From assembly GCA_022511265.1 (NCBI GenBank), contig JAFLRX010000014.1, forward strand, positions 10,493 to 63,531: a stretch of DNA of 53,039 nt. The letters run 5' to 3'. The position numbers and the translations under genes were made by a program. The DNA comes from Eubacterium sp. Its GTDB lineage: Bacteria > Bacillota > Clostridia > Oscillospirales > Ruminococcaceae. How positions within the stretch are numbered: position 1 is the stretch's first letter; each line of letters opens with the position of its first letter. Shown here piece by piece: positions 19,024 through 27,701 of the stretch. The notes below the pieces were generated by a model. The model ran no database searches. It saw only the letters and a program-made list of their open reading frames with translations, and was not told the DNA's origin.

Positions 19024-20622
19024 TCAAGATTTCTTATTTCTGTTGAAATAATCATAATATGTTGCATTGGCATTCTCTTCAGCAGAAGCACGGTAATCAT
19101 CCAGCAGCTGCAGCACGCCGGCGATGGACTCGTTTTCCAATATCCGCTCTACCGTCAGCGCGGACTGTTCGGTATATTCGGCGATACGCTTTGCGTTGCC
19201 CTCGTACGAATAGTGAGAGACCGCATATTCATAGCAGCGTGCGGTATCATACTCTCTGGTCTGCGGGTCATTCAGGCGCGCGATGACCTCTTCCATTGTA
19301 TAATCCTGATAGGGGATATTGCGCAGCTCGTTCTTTTTCCAGCAAAGAGTATAGTTGGTCGCGTCGCCGAAATACACATACGTCCTCTTTGCTAACGCGG
19401 GGGTGTCGTCTATGGCGGGGATGAGCGTAGGTATTCCGCACAGGGCGGCTAAAACCGCGTTCATATTATAGCCGAACGCAATATCTATATTAGAGCATAC
19501 GTATTCGTCAAAGTCATTATCCTTGAGGTCTCCGGGAATAATAAATCTTATAAGCGGGCTGTACTTTCTGAAATTGATCTGCCCCATGATCGCGCCGATG
19601 CCCATGATATGAAAATCAAACATATGCACATCGCGCTTGTTGCCTTCCTCATCTTCTCCGTACATCGTATAAAGATCATCACAAATCCGGTTGATGCAGT
19701 CAAGCGCAGTTTTGCTAATAGCACCTACCCAACCTATGTTAATGACTTCAGGCGAAAATTCAGCCTTTTTCTTATCCATGGCGGTACATAAATCAGTGCT
19801 TACGGGGATCACACATTCACCGTACTGATCCAGGCCGTAATCCCAGCCTGTGGCATTGTCTTTATTGACAAACATACAGCTGCCTGTGCTGTTGAGCAGC
19901 TCGGCGATCTCTCTGTACTTCGGTCTTTGCATTTGTCTGAAAAATGAAGTAACGCATCTCGCATCATAAACATAAGGACAAATCTTAGCGCCTTTTAATT
20001 CTGCGATATATGGTAAAAGGAAAAACAGATAGTTTATAGGTACTATAAAAGTCGCATCCTCAAATTCAGAAAAATCACAGCTTTCAAGCGGTACAAATTT
20101 CAGCGTATCTTCTTCACTCTCATCATTGGATGTTTCTTCCTCGGCTTCATCCTCGAGCAGCTCTTCTACTGTTTTATTGTCAGTCTCGGAGGTTTCTTCA
20201 TTTTGGTCTTCCGCATTGTCGTCAAGGTGATCAAACAGAGTATCATTTTCGTTTTCGGTCTCATTATCAGCAAGGTTTTCTTCGTCGTTTTCTTCCTCTG
20301 AAACAGTTTCATCTTCCGCCGAAGCATCGGTTTCTCCCTCGACTGAAATAACATCTTGCTCATCGGATGTGCCGGCATCGTCCTCATCGGTCATATCGGC
20401 AGTATTCTCATCGGATGGTATAGTATCATCCTCGGCAGATACAGGCATCTCCTCGGCGATCTTCTCGGCTTCCATAGCCGCCCTTGCTTCTTCCGATAGG
20501 TTGATATAATATGTTTCGGCATCGCATTCTTCCGGCATCTTTCTCAAAATATCGGGAATAATCGTCTGAACGCCGCTGATTTCCTTTCCCGTCTCTATAA
20601 AATAAACTATCTTTTTTCTCAT
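19024..20622 (-). CDS. Glycosyltransferase paralogue with long acidic insertion
   Basis: A 532-residue member of the same family as its two neighbours (KKIVYFIETGKEISGVQ at the N-terminus; C-terminal GT-B half with GFNYM/GYNMNAV-like and PTLIPAIDD motifs). Unlike them, it carries ~115 extra residues at ~45-173, made almost wholly of Glu, Asp, Ser, Thr and Asn, inserted exactly between the YYIN strand and the CDFSEFEDA strand. The insertion must loop out as a disordered acidic arm. ATG 20622 overlaps the preceding stop by 4 bases (ATGA). Sugar specificity unknown. Confidence 0.72.
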   Translation of the reverse strand: MRKKIVYFIETGKEISGVQTIIPDILRKMPEECDAETYYINLSEEARAAMEAEKIAEEMPVSAEDDTIPSDENTADMTDEDDAGTSDEQDVISVEGETDASAEDETVSEEENDEENLADNETENENDTLFDHLDDNAEDQNEETSETDNKTVEELLEDEAEEETSNDESEEDTLKFVPLESCDFSEFEDATFIVPINYLFFLLPYIAELKGAKICPYVYDARCVTSFFRQMQRPKYREIAELLNSTGSCMFVNKDNATGWDYGLDQYGECVIPVSTDLCTAMDKKKAEFSPEVINIGWVGAISKTALDCINRICDDLYTMYGEDEEGNKRDVHMFDFHIMGIGAIMGQINFRKYSPLIRFIIPGDLKDNDFDEYVCSNIDIAFGYNMNAVLAALCGIPTLIPAIDDTPALAKRTYVYFGDATNYTLCWKKNELRNIPYQDYTMEEVIARLNDPQTREYDTARCYEYAVSHYSYEGNAKRIAEYTEQSALTVERILENESIAGVLQLLDDYRASAEENANATYYDYFNRNKKS

Positions 20623-21938
20623 ATCAATTCATCCTTTGCTTTATCATATTTTCTTGTATTTTTTGCTTCCTTAAAAAGATATGAAATCTTTCTAAGACCC
20701 TTTTGACTTCGTATGCGATTAAGCCTTGCAATGAATAAATGATACATTGGAAAATCGCGGTGTTTTCTTATCTTTTTATATAATCCATAAAAACGCAGAG
20801 TGCTTTTTATGGTTTTATTCTTTTTAAGCTCAGACATTGTAAGCTTTGTTCTTTCCACATTTTCGATAAGCAACTCAGCCCCTCGCTTTAACGAGAATGT
20901 TTCTTCGGTGAACTCAGCGCACTTTTTTCCTATTTCCTCTTTTTTGCCGTTGTCATATACATCTGATATAACATCCTTCAGGCGGTGATATTTGTATCCT
21001 AATTCTTTAAGATCGTTAGGATCCCAACCCAAAGAATATCCTTGTATATCATAAATATATACGAACTTATCATCATTGAACGCAGTCGGCGATACTATCG
21101 GTACTATGGTAGGAATACCCAAAACTGCCGCATCTATCGCAGATATTCCCATCGCCATAACTATATCTATATGTTCCTTCATATATTTGTCTCGTTCACT
21201 GCCATACATATATGAAGTGAAAATAAACTGTATTTTAGGACTGTATTTTGCGATTTTAATAAAGCTTCGCGAATTGCCGTCACCGAGTATGTGAAATTCA
21301 ATCTTTTTATCAGTCTGTATATCCATAAGATTGTCGGCAAGGTTTATTATTGAATATATTTTGTCTCTGTCCAGTCGTCCGAGCCATCCAAAGCTTATTG
21401 TATCCTTTTTAACAAAATCATAACTTTCAAGTCTTTGTATGTCTTTACTATGCACCGTAACCGGTAAATAATATCTATTAAAATTCAAATCACATAATTT
21501 GCAAATCGGAAGATAGTTACTGTCATCCATAAAGCAATAAGCGTCTGTCTTAGAAAGCAACTCTAACAAATCCAAATTATTTTGTTTACGATAGTATATC
21601 TGATTTTGCAGCCAACTAAATACATGCGGATGATAAAAATACGCACATATAGTAGCATTCTTTAAATCCTTGATTTTTGCTGAAAGATACAGCGCGTAAT
21701 TTACGGCAATAAAAAAAGTCGCATCCTCAAACTGACTGTAATCACATTCTTCCACATCAAGAAAATGTATTCCGGTATCTTTATACATTTCCTCAACTAT
21801 GTCGTTTTGATAATTTATATAATAAGTTTCATAGTCACTGTAATGCTGTGCAATATATGCCGCGAGATCCAAAAATAATATTTGGCTGCCGCCAATCGGT
21901 TTTTTAGTCTGTAAAAAGAATACTATCTTTTTCATCAA
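20619..21938 (-). CDS. GT-B glycosyltransferase (first of three paralogues)
   Basis: A 439-residue glycosyltransferase starting [17 protein letters not shown] and sharing [11 protein letters not shown] and the C-terminal nucleotide-sugar-binding half ([16 protein letters not shown]) with the next two genes. No signal peptide or membrane helix, so a soluble cytoplasmic enzyme. Its base composition is clearly more AT-rich than its neighbours. It overlaps both flanking genes by 4 bases. Acceptor and donor unknown; likely extends the repeat unit of the surface polymer. Confidence 0.72.
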   Translation of the reverse strand: MMKKIVFFLQTKKPIGGSQILFLDLAAYIAQHYSDYETYYINYQNDIVEEMYKDTGIHFLDVEECDYSQFEDATFFIAVNYALYLSAKIKDLKNATICAYFYHPHVFSWLQNQIYYRKQNNLDLLELLSKTDAYCFMDDSNYLPICKLCDLNFNRYYLPVTVHSKDIQRLESYDFVKKDTISFGWLGRLDRDKIYSIINLADNLMDIQTDKKIEFHILGDGNSRSFIKIAKYSPKIQFIFTSYMYGSERDKYMKEHIDIVMAMGISAIDAAVLGIPTIVPIVSPTAFNDDKFVYIYDIQGYSLGWDPNDLKELGYKYHRLKDVISDVYDNGKKEEIGKKCAEFTEETFSLKRGAELLIENVERTKLTMSELKKNKTIKSTLRFYGLYKKIRKHRDFPMYHLFIARLNRIRSQKGLRKISYLFKEAKNTRKYDKAKDELI

Positions 21939-22366
21939 TACACCCCCTTGACGGTGATCCCTGCGGGGACATCCTTGGTTACTATTGCCCCCGCGGCGAT
22001 CATGGCGTTTTCGCCTATTGTGACGCCCGGAAGTATAGTAGCATTCGCGCCTATTGCCGCGCCCTTTTTTACGGTAGTTCTGAGCAGCTCAAAGTTCTTG
22101 TTGCCCGAACGGGGATATTTATCATTGCAAAAGGTAGCGTTGGGTCCGATAAAGACATCGTCCTCCACGGTTATCCCATCCCAAAGCTGCACCCCGCACT
22201 TAACAGTGACGCGGTCGCCCACGACCACGTCATTTTCTATAAAGCAATTGGCGCAAATATTGCAGTTGTCCCCTATTACAGCCCCGCCGAGCACAACGAC
22301 AAATTGCCATATATTCGTGTTTTCTCCTATATTCGCGCTTTGAACATCGGATAAAGCGTGTATCAT
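21935..22366 (-). CDS. Left-handed beta-helix N-acetyltransferase (FdtC-like)
   Basis: A 143-residue hexapeptide-repeat protein ([60 protein letters not shown]), typical of dTDP-amino-sugar N-acetyltransferases of the FdtC/WbbJ type. Together with the aminotransferase and cupin isomerase immediately upstream it would complete dTDP-3-acetamido-3,6-dideoxyhexose. The C-terminus ends early (KGVY) and lacks the usual GNPAK tail. The stop overlaps the next start by 4 bases. Confidence 0.8.
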   Translation of the reverse strand: MIHALSDVQSANIGENTNIWQFVVVLGGAVIGDNCNICANCFIENDVVVGDRVTVKCGVQLWDGITVEDDVFIGPNATFCNDKYPRSGNKNFELLRTTVKKGAAIGANATILPGVTIGENAMIAAGAIVTKDVPAGITVKGVY

Positions 22367-22391
22367 TTCAAAACATCCCTTTTTAACAATT

Positions 22392-23495
22392 TTATACAGT
22401 CCACGAGTTTAACGCGTCGATAATATAATCCGTCTCCTCGTCTGTCATACCGTAATACATAGGCAGGCTGAGCTCGTCAGAGGCTATCTTTTCGGCGATG
22501 GGGAAATCTCCCACGCCGTATCCCAGCTGCTTATACGCGCCCTGAAGGTGTATTGCGGTAGGATAATGCTTGTTGGTGCCTATTCCTTTTTCCGCGAGAT
22601 ACTTTTCCAGTGCGTCCCTGTGTTCGGTCATCACCGCGAATATATGCCATACGTTGTAATGCTCTTCGTCACAAGGCAGAGGAAGTGTTATCAGCGGATT
22701 TTTTATTTCGTTAAGATAACGTGACGCGATCTTGTTGCGATACTCGTTCCACTTATCAAGATGCGGCAGCTTTACGTTCAAAAATGCGGCTTGCAGCTCG
22801 TCAAGGCGCGAGTTGTTTCCCATCAGCTCGTGACGGTATTTTATCTTTGAGCCGTAATTTCTCAGCATACTTACCTTTTCCGCTATATCGGCATCGTTTG
22901 TCGTGACTGCGCCGCCGTCGCCCAACGCTCCGAGATTTTTGCCCGGGTAAAAGCTAAAGCCTGCGGCATCGCCCAGCGAGCCTGTCTTTTTCCCTTTATA
23001 CAATGCTCCGTGCGCCTGCGCGGAATCCTCTATCACTTTAATACCGTGCTTATGGGCTATCTCAACAACGGCGTCCATATCCGCCGTCCTTCCGTAAAGG
23101 TGGACTGCAATTATCGCCTTTGTGCGCGGGGTTATTTTTTCTTCGATGCGTGCCGTGTCGATATTAAAGGCGCGGGCATCCGGCTCGACAAATACAGGCG
23201 TCGCGCCTGTGTACGAAACAGCCAGCGCGGTAGCGATATAGGTATTTGACGGAACTATGACCTCGTCCCCGTCGCCTATGTCAAAAGCGCGGAGGATAAG
23301 ATATAACGCGTCAAGTCCGTTGCCGACACCGATGGCATATTTTGTCCCGCAATAAGCCGCAAAGCTTTCTTCAAACGCTTTCAGCTCATCGCCCATAATA
23401 TAATTGTTTTTTCCCAGTACCGAAGCAAAACCCGCGTTAAGCTCGTTTTTTATTTCATCGTGTGTTTGCTTTAATGAAACGAATGGAATATTCAT
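22392..23495 (-). CDS. DegT/DnrJ/EryC1 sugar aminotransferase (FdtB-like)
   Basis: A 367-residue PLP-dependent aminotransferase of the DegT/AHBA family. The PLP lysine sits in [15 protein letters not shown], with the EDSAQAHGA segment before it and [18 protein letters not shown] after it. With FdtA-like and FdtC-like genes on either side it is best read as the 3-aminotransferase for dTDP-3-keto-6-deoxyhexose. The frame is open from a GTG at 23507, but family members begin at MNIPFVSL, so ATG 23495 is chosen; this start is not certain. Confidence 0.88.
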   Translation of the reverse strand: MNIPFVSLKQTHDEIKNELNAGFASVLGKNNYIMGDELKAFEESFAAYCGTKYAIGVGNGLDALYLILRAFDIGDGDEVIVPSNTYIATALAVSYTGATPVFVEPDARAFNIDTARIEEKITPRTKAIIAVHLYGRTADMDAVVEIAHKHGIKVIEDSAQAHGALYKGKKTGSLGDAAGFSFYPGKNLGALGDGGAVTTNDADIAEKVSMLRNYGSKIKYRHELMGNNSRLDELQAAFLNVKLPHLDKWNEYRNKIASRYLNEIKNPLITLPLPCDEEHYNVWHIFAVMTEHRDALEKYLAEKGIGTNKHYPTAIHLQGAYKQLGYGVGDFPIAEKIASDELSLPMYYGMTDEETDYIIDALNSWTV

Positions 23496-23542
23496 TTTCT
23501 TCCGCACGGTATAAACGCCGTGCCCTCCTTGTATCTTATTAT

Positions 23543-23944
23543 TTACCGCTCGTCAAGCGAGGCCAAGAACTCATCGTAATTTCTGATATAATCATCCTCG
23601 CTGTAAAGCTCGGACGCCGCTACCAGCAGCACCGCGCCCGGCGAAAAATCGCTGATAGTCCTCCATACATCGTGACCAATATACAGGCCCTGCTTTGGGT
23701 TGTCAAGGATGACCTCCCTTTTTTCAACGCCGTCAAACAGCGTGACCTTCATACTGCCGTGTATGCCTATATACACCTGCTGCAGCCTTTTGTGAGAATG
23801 AAAGCCCCTTGTTGTTTTGCTGTCCGCGTCATAGATGTAATACAGACGTTTGATATCAAACGGAATTTCCTTTGTTGTTTCCGCCACAACAAGGCAGCCC
23901 CTTTCATCGTCATGCGACTGAAAATCTATCATTCGTACATCCAT
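23543..23944 (-). CDS. Cupin sugar 3,4-ketoisomerase (FdtA/QdtA-like)
   Basis: A 133-residue cupin of the FdtA/WxcM family: [18 protein letters not shown], then [21 protein letters not shown] with the paired active-site histidines, and a late hydrophobic cupin strand. These enzymes move the keto group of dTDP-4-keto-6-deoxyglucose to C3. FdtA yields the galacto product and QdtA the gluco product; sequence alone does not let me choose. Good ribosome site (GGGGGAGA) before ATG 23944. Confidence 0.88.
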   Translation of the reverse strand: MDVRMIDFQSHDDERGCLVVAETTKEIPFDIKRLYYIYDADSKTTRGFHSHKRLQQVYIGIHGSMKVTLFDGVEKREVILDNPKQGLYIGHDVWRTISDFSPGAVLLVAASELYSEDDYIRNYDEFLASLDER

Positions 23945-23978
23945 TTTATCTCCCCCGTTCGCTCCGGAATTTTATTAT

Positions 23979-24905
23979 TTATTTATCTTTTTTCGCCAAT
24001 CTCTTTAACAATTCGACAGGATGCGCCAAATAATGGGCAAGCTTTACCAACGCTTTTTTTACGGAACTGTCGCCGCATTTTTTCAGGCGCTCGAAATATC
24101 TATACTGATCATAGGCGCTGCGCTTTTCCTTATTAAAACGTTTAAAATCGCGCAGGGCTTTTTCGGGAGACTGCACATAAGGCAACGCCTCGTTGCGGAA
24201 CACCTCATTGACGTCCTTTTCAAAAAGCTCGTTATGCACCGTAGGCGAGCTTATCCCTCCTATGGAATAATCAACGACCGCACGATCGAAAAAGTGAAAC
24301 TTCACACCGTTGCGCAAGAGGCGCAAATTCATCGAATGGTCTTCAATGTACCTGTAGCGTTCATCGAACAAGCCGTACTTTTCGATACATGCCCTTGAAC
24401 GCGCGGTACAGCAGCCGAATATATAATTACATACCGCTATGGAATTGAACAATTGCTCGGGCGTAAAGGTCTTTATCTCTTCTATCTGCTGCTGCGACGG
24501 CTGTTCCCACATATACTCGCCGTTTTGGCAAACCGCCATTTTCGCGGTGGAAACAAGCGCGCCTGTGTCGGTGAAAAATTTCACCCAATCGGCAATGACC
24601 TCGTTATCGCAAAAACGGTCGTCTCCGCCGAGATTGAATATATACTCACCGCAGGAAGCCTTAATAGCGCGATTGACAGTATATACCGTGCCCATATTTT
24701 TTTCATTGACCAATACGGTAAATTTCTTGATAGAAGCAGATTTATTTTTGATCACATAATCGGATATACCCTTCATATCAAATTCAGCCGAGCCGTCATC
24801 GATAATGATGTATTCAATATCCGGATATGATTGATGTATAACAGAATTTATAGATCTTAACAGATCTTTGCTGTTATATGAAAGCGATATAACTGTGGCT
24901 GTCAA
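23979..24905 (-). CDS. Glycosyltransferase family 2
   Basis: A 308-residue GT-A enzyme. The N-terminal VISLSYNSKDLL strand, YIIIDDGS (donor-binding Asp pair at ~32-38) and NLGGDDRF metal-binding DxD-like motif (~95) identify GT2. No membrane helices. It starts at a TTG only 2 bases after the stop of the upstream glycosyltransferase, indicating coupled translation. Substrate unknown; it probably adds a sugar to the same repeat unit. Confidence 0.85.
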   Translation of the reverse strand: MTATVISLSYNSKDLLRSINSVIHQSYPDIEYIIIDDGSAEFDMKGISDYVIKNKSASIKKFTVLVNEKNMGTVYTVNRAIKASCGEYIFNLGGDDRFCDNEVIADWVKFFTDTGALVSTAKMAVCQNGEYMWEQPSQQQIEEIKTFTPEQLFNSIAVCNYIFGCCTARSRACIEKYGLFDERYRYIEDHSMNLRLLRNGVKFHFFDRAVVDYSIGGISSPTVHNELFEKDVNEVFRNEALPYVQSPEKALRDFKRFNKEKRSAYDQYRYFERLKKCGDSSVKKALVKLAHYLAHPVELLKRLAKKDK

Positions 24906-24907
24906 AT

Positions 24908-26485
24908 TTATCTTTTTCTCTCCTGAAATTTATTATGCGGATCTCTTGTTGTGACATAAGCGCAGTTGCGCTCGCCGTCACAGTGAAATGCAGCCCTTGC
25001 CGCCAGATACTGTATCGGCTTATCATAAAAGCAGTCGGTGAAGACGTACCTTTTCGGGATCAAGGCTTGGAGCAGCCCGCGTCTTCCGGGCGGAGCGTAG
25101 AAGTGATCGCGTAGCGGTTTTACCCCGTATTTTTGCTCGATCTCATCATAAGTCATATATTTATAATTAAGCTTGCATATCTCGTTATGATTTTCCTGCG
25201 CATTTATGCCGTTAAGATATTCGACCCCTTTCAAATAATCGGAATAACCCTTTTTTATTGCTTCCGCCATTTGATACTGCTGTCGCTTGTTCTTGGCTTT
25301 GATGCGGGTCTTCACAAATTTTCGCGCTTGCTTTTCGCTGAATTCGTTGCAGTGCAGCTTGCATAACAACAGATAGTTTCGGGTGCTGTAATATTCGCAG
25401 TAAGAGTTGTATTTGTCCTCAAACTTTTTATGCCAGACCCCGACGCCGTTCAAGGTGATTATTTTCAATTTGCACCTAAGCGCGTATTCCACATCATCGT
25501 ACTTCAAAAAGAACGGTAATGGGAAATTCCCCTCATAAATATATTTAGACGGCATACACATAAACCACCAACCGCCATAATTTATATCTTTATCCTGCTC
25601 GTTTTCAATCAAATTTTCAGTCTCGGATAGGTCAAGAAAATGTCCGAAACCGATTTGTTCTCCGCTTTGGCTGAAATGCCCGCCGGCTTCAAACTGGACC
25701 GTAGGCTTATCCAGATACAGCATCGTGCCGCTTATACTAATCGTTTCATCCCGTACCAGCCTCAGAAACCCAAACAGCTTTTGGAATGACACATATTCAA
25801 AGCTGACGTCATCATCCATCAGAATAACGTGAGTAAAATCGCCTTGCGCCGCATATTCCATCCCGCGCTTAAAGCCGCCGCTGCCGCCCGTGTTATCGTT
25901 GGGTAACAGCGTTATACGGGTGTTATCAAAATCTTTCAGCGTTCTGCCGTTATCTACTACGATTATCTGTCCGTTGGCATTATCAGCGTTCATACTCTCG
26001 GCAAGAAACACCGCGTTTTTGATCGCGTACTCCTCACGTTGGTAAGTGCAGATAACTATCGCGGGGTTAATTTCCCTCGTATCGGCACTATCGGCATATG
26101 CCGATATATTGTTTATCGTCAATCTCTCCGACAGAACTGTAATTCTTAAATACAAATATAAAGCGCTATCCGGCACATCTGACATATGCACAATAGGCGA
26201 GCCTGTCCCGCTCGCTAACACTTCTTCATTCCCGCCGTCATAGGTCACCGCTTCTGCCAGATATTCGCCGTCGGCGGATATCTCAAATGTTATTGATGAA
26301 AGGTTACAGTACTTCTTAAACTTCCTTACAGGAACAAGATTGAAATATGTGTCAAATGAGACCTTTGCGCCTGAAGCTTTGGCATACAAAATCCCGTCAT
26401 CGGCAGTAAACCCCTCAGTGCGAAAATACAATTTTTCCGCCCCTGCTCGGGCATTCAGTGCGAAATCAAAAAGCTTTGTGCTCAC
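24908..26485 (-). CDS. GlfT2-like galactofuranosyltransferase
   Basis: A 525-residue protein. Residues ~1-145 form a beta-sandwich like the N-terminal domain of mycobacterial GlfT2. Residues ~150-350 are a GT2 catalytic domain: AIVICTYQRE, IIVVDNGR, NTGGSGGFKRGM and the DxD-type motif ILMDDDVSF. A C-terminal region includes the W-H-K (VWHKKF) motif conserved in polymerising galactofuranosyltransferases. It probably transfers galactofuranose; no UDP-galactopyranose mutase is seen in this window. GTG at 26485 is chosen because it overlaps the stop of a leader ORF (GTGA) and has a nearby GGTGAG. First large gene of the operon. Confidence 0.82.
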   Translation of the reverse strand: MSTKLFDFALNARAGAEKLYFRTEGFTADDGILYAKASGAKVSFDTYFNLVPVRKFKKYCNLSSITFEISADGEYLAEAVTYDGGNEEVLASGTGSPIVHMSDVPDSALYLYLRITVLSERLTINNISAYADSADTREINPAIVICTYQREEYAIKNAVFLAESMNADNANGQIIVVDNGRTLKDFDNTRITLLPNDNTGGSGGFKRGMEYAAQGDFTHVILMDDDVSFEYVSFQKLFGFLRLVRDETISISGTMLYLDKPTVQFEAGGHFSQSGEQIGFGHFLDLSETENLIENEQDKDINYGGWWFMCMPSKYIYEGNFPLPFFLKYDDVEYALRCKLKIITLNGVGVWHKKFEDKYNSYCEYYSTRNYLLLCKLHCNEFSEKQARKFVKTRIKAKNKRQQYQMAEAIKKGYSDYLKGVEYLNGINAQENHNEICKLNYKYMTYDEIEQKYGVKPLRDHFYAPPGRRGLLQALIPKRYVFTDCFYDKPIQYLAARAAFHCDGERNCAYVTTRDPHNKFQERKR

Positions 26486-26565
26486 CAAATCTCACCCGCA
26501 GTCCGCTCAGTACGGCAAAGCCGTATTTTCGATGCTTTTTCATTACAGATTTTAACAACATCCAT
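26482..26565 (-). CDS. 27-residue leader ORF, translationally coupled to the GlfT2-like gene
   Basis: ATG at 26565 lies 7 nt downstream of a strong ribosome site (AAAGGAG). The ORF encodes 27 residues (MDVVKICNEK...AGEIW) and its TGA overlaps the GTG start of the next gene in a GTGA junction. No better ribosome site exists for the downstream gene. This looks like a leader peptide that sets translation of the first operon gene, or the small remnant of one. No homology recognised. Confidence 0.5.
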   Translation of the reverse strand: MDVVKICNEKASKIRLCRTERTAGEIW

Positions 26566-26701
26566 ACAGCCTCTCCTTTGCCTGTGACCTTGAAATATGC
26601 AAATATGTGAATTTGGCTTGATAACCGCTCTTAACGCTTATTTTTCCGTTAGAAAATTTCGTTTATGCAAAATTTAACGAAAAATATACGCAGCTTAGTT
26701 A

Positions 26702-26730
26702 AGTATAACATTTAACAATTAAAATGTCAA
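26702..26730 (-). promoter_or_regulatory. Promoter of the glycopolymer operon
   Basis: Minus-strand TTGACA and TATACT with a 17-base spacer, a near-consensus sigma-A promoter. It leaves a ~130-nt untranslated leader before the leader ORF. An outward promoter for the methyltransferase lies 44 bases away on the other strand. Confidence 0.85.
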
Positions 26731-26773
26731 TATCTGCGGTGAAAAATAAAGAGGAAATTGTCAGTTCGATTTC

Positions 26774-26802
26774 TTTACTTTCGGTGGATCTTATGCTATA
26801 CT
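26774..26802 (+). promoter_or_regulatory. Promoter of the methyltransferase gene
   Basis: TTTACT and TATACT with a 17-base spacer, 47 bases before the ATG at 26850. Divergent from the glycopolymer promoter. Confidence 0.65.
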
Positions 26803-26849
26803 TATAAAAATCATCAGAAAAAGCTGTGAATAGCAAAGCAGGTGGATGT

Positions 26850-27497
26850 ATGCTGGAAAAAATGGATGTTTTCTTCGAGAATAGACTATCGGATTACGAC
26901 GAACATATGCTGACAACCATTGAAGGCGCGGATGATTTTTATAAATACACCGCCGCGCGGCTGCCTATGGAGAGCGACGCGAGAGTGCTGGACTTGGGCT
27001 GCGGCACGGGGCTGGAGCTGGAGAAATATTTTTTGCTAAACCCCGGCGCTCATATCACCGGCATCGACCTGTCAAAGGGTATGCTGGAAACACTGGCGGC
27101 AAAGTTTCCGGATAAAAAGCTTGATTTGATATGCGAGTCATATTTTGACGCGGATTTGGGTGTCGGGCAGTATGATGCGGCCGTTTCGGTAGAGTCTTTG
27201 CACCATTTTACCTCAAAGCGCAAGCTGTCGCTTTATCAAAAGCTGATACGCGCATTAAAGCCCGGCGGATATTTCGTGCTGACCGATTATTTTGCTGAGT
27301 CGGAAGAGCTGGAAAAGGAATATTTTCGCAATCTCGAAATACTCAAAAAAGAACAGAACATTACTGATAACGGTTTTTATCACTACGATACTCCCCTGAC
27401 GGCGGAGCATGAGGTTGACGTACTGAAAGACGCGGGATTTACAAATGTTTCGGTGATGAAAAGGTGGGGCGCGACATATACGATTATCGCGAAATGA
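26850..27497 (+). CDS. Class I SAM-dependent methyltransferase
   Basis: A 215-residue methyltransferase. The SAM-binding motif I is VLDLGCGTGLEL (~46), motif II is GIDLSKGML (~70), and the later SVESLHHF and LKPGGYFVLTDYF strands complete the Rossmann-like fold of the Methyltransf_11/25 group. A GTG opens the frame at 26826, but ATG 26850 follows AGGTGG at a normal distance and is preferred. Substrate unknown. Divergent from the polysaccharide operon; a link to it is possible but not shown. Confidence 0.85.
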   Translation: MLEKMDVFFENRLSDYDEHMLTTIEGADDFYKYTAARLPMESDARVLDLGCGTGLELEKYFLLNPGAHITGIDLSKGMLETLAAKFPDKKLDLICESYFDADLGVGQYDAAVSVESLHHFTSKRKLSLYQKLIRALKPGGYFVLTDYFAESEELEKEYFRNLEILKKEQNITDNGFYHYDTPLTAEHEVDVLKDAGFTNVSVMKRWGATYTIIAK

Positions 27498-27604
27498 TGA
27501 TTTCATTGCGCGGCTGAAAGTTGTTTAGTTGCATTTATCTCTTGTAAAGCAAAATATATCAGAAAACGTATATTAGATTTTTTATTCAAATTTACATAAT
27601 AAGG

Positions 27605-27633
27605 TTGAAATTTGAAAAAAAATATGGTATAAT
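27605..27633 (+). promoter_or_regulatory. Promoter of the FIST-GGDEF gene
   Basis: TTGAAA and TATAAT with a 17-base spacer, 69 bases before the start codon. Confidence 0.75.
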
Positions 27634-27701
27634 AGTTTAAATTATCGTTTTGCAGATAGGATCTGAACACAAAATTACTCAGGATATGTAAAGGAGTAAC
27701 T

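Noticed and set aside
23495-23507. GTG start for the aminotransferase
   Set aside because: The AGGAGG upstream is too far (16 nt) from GTG, and family members begin at the internal MNIPF; the choice remains moderately uncertain.
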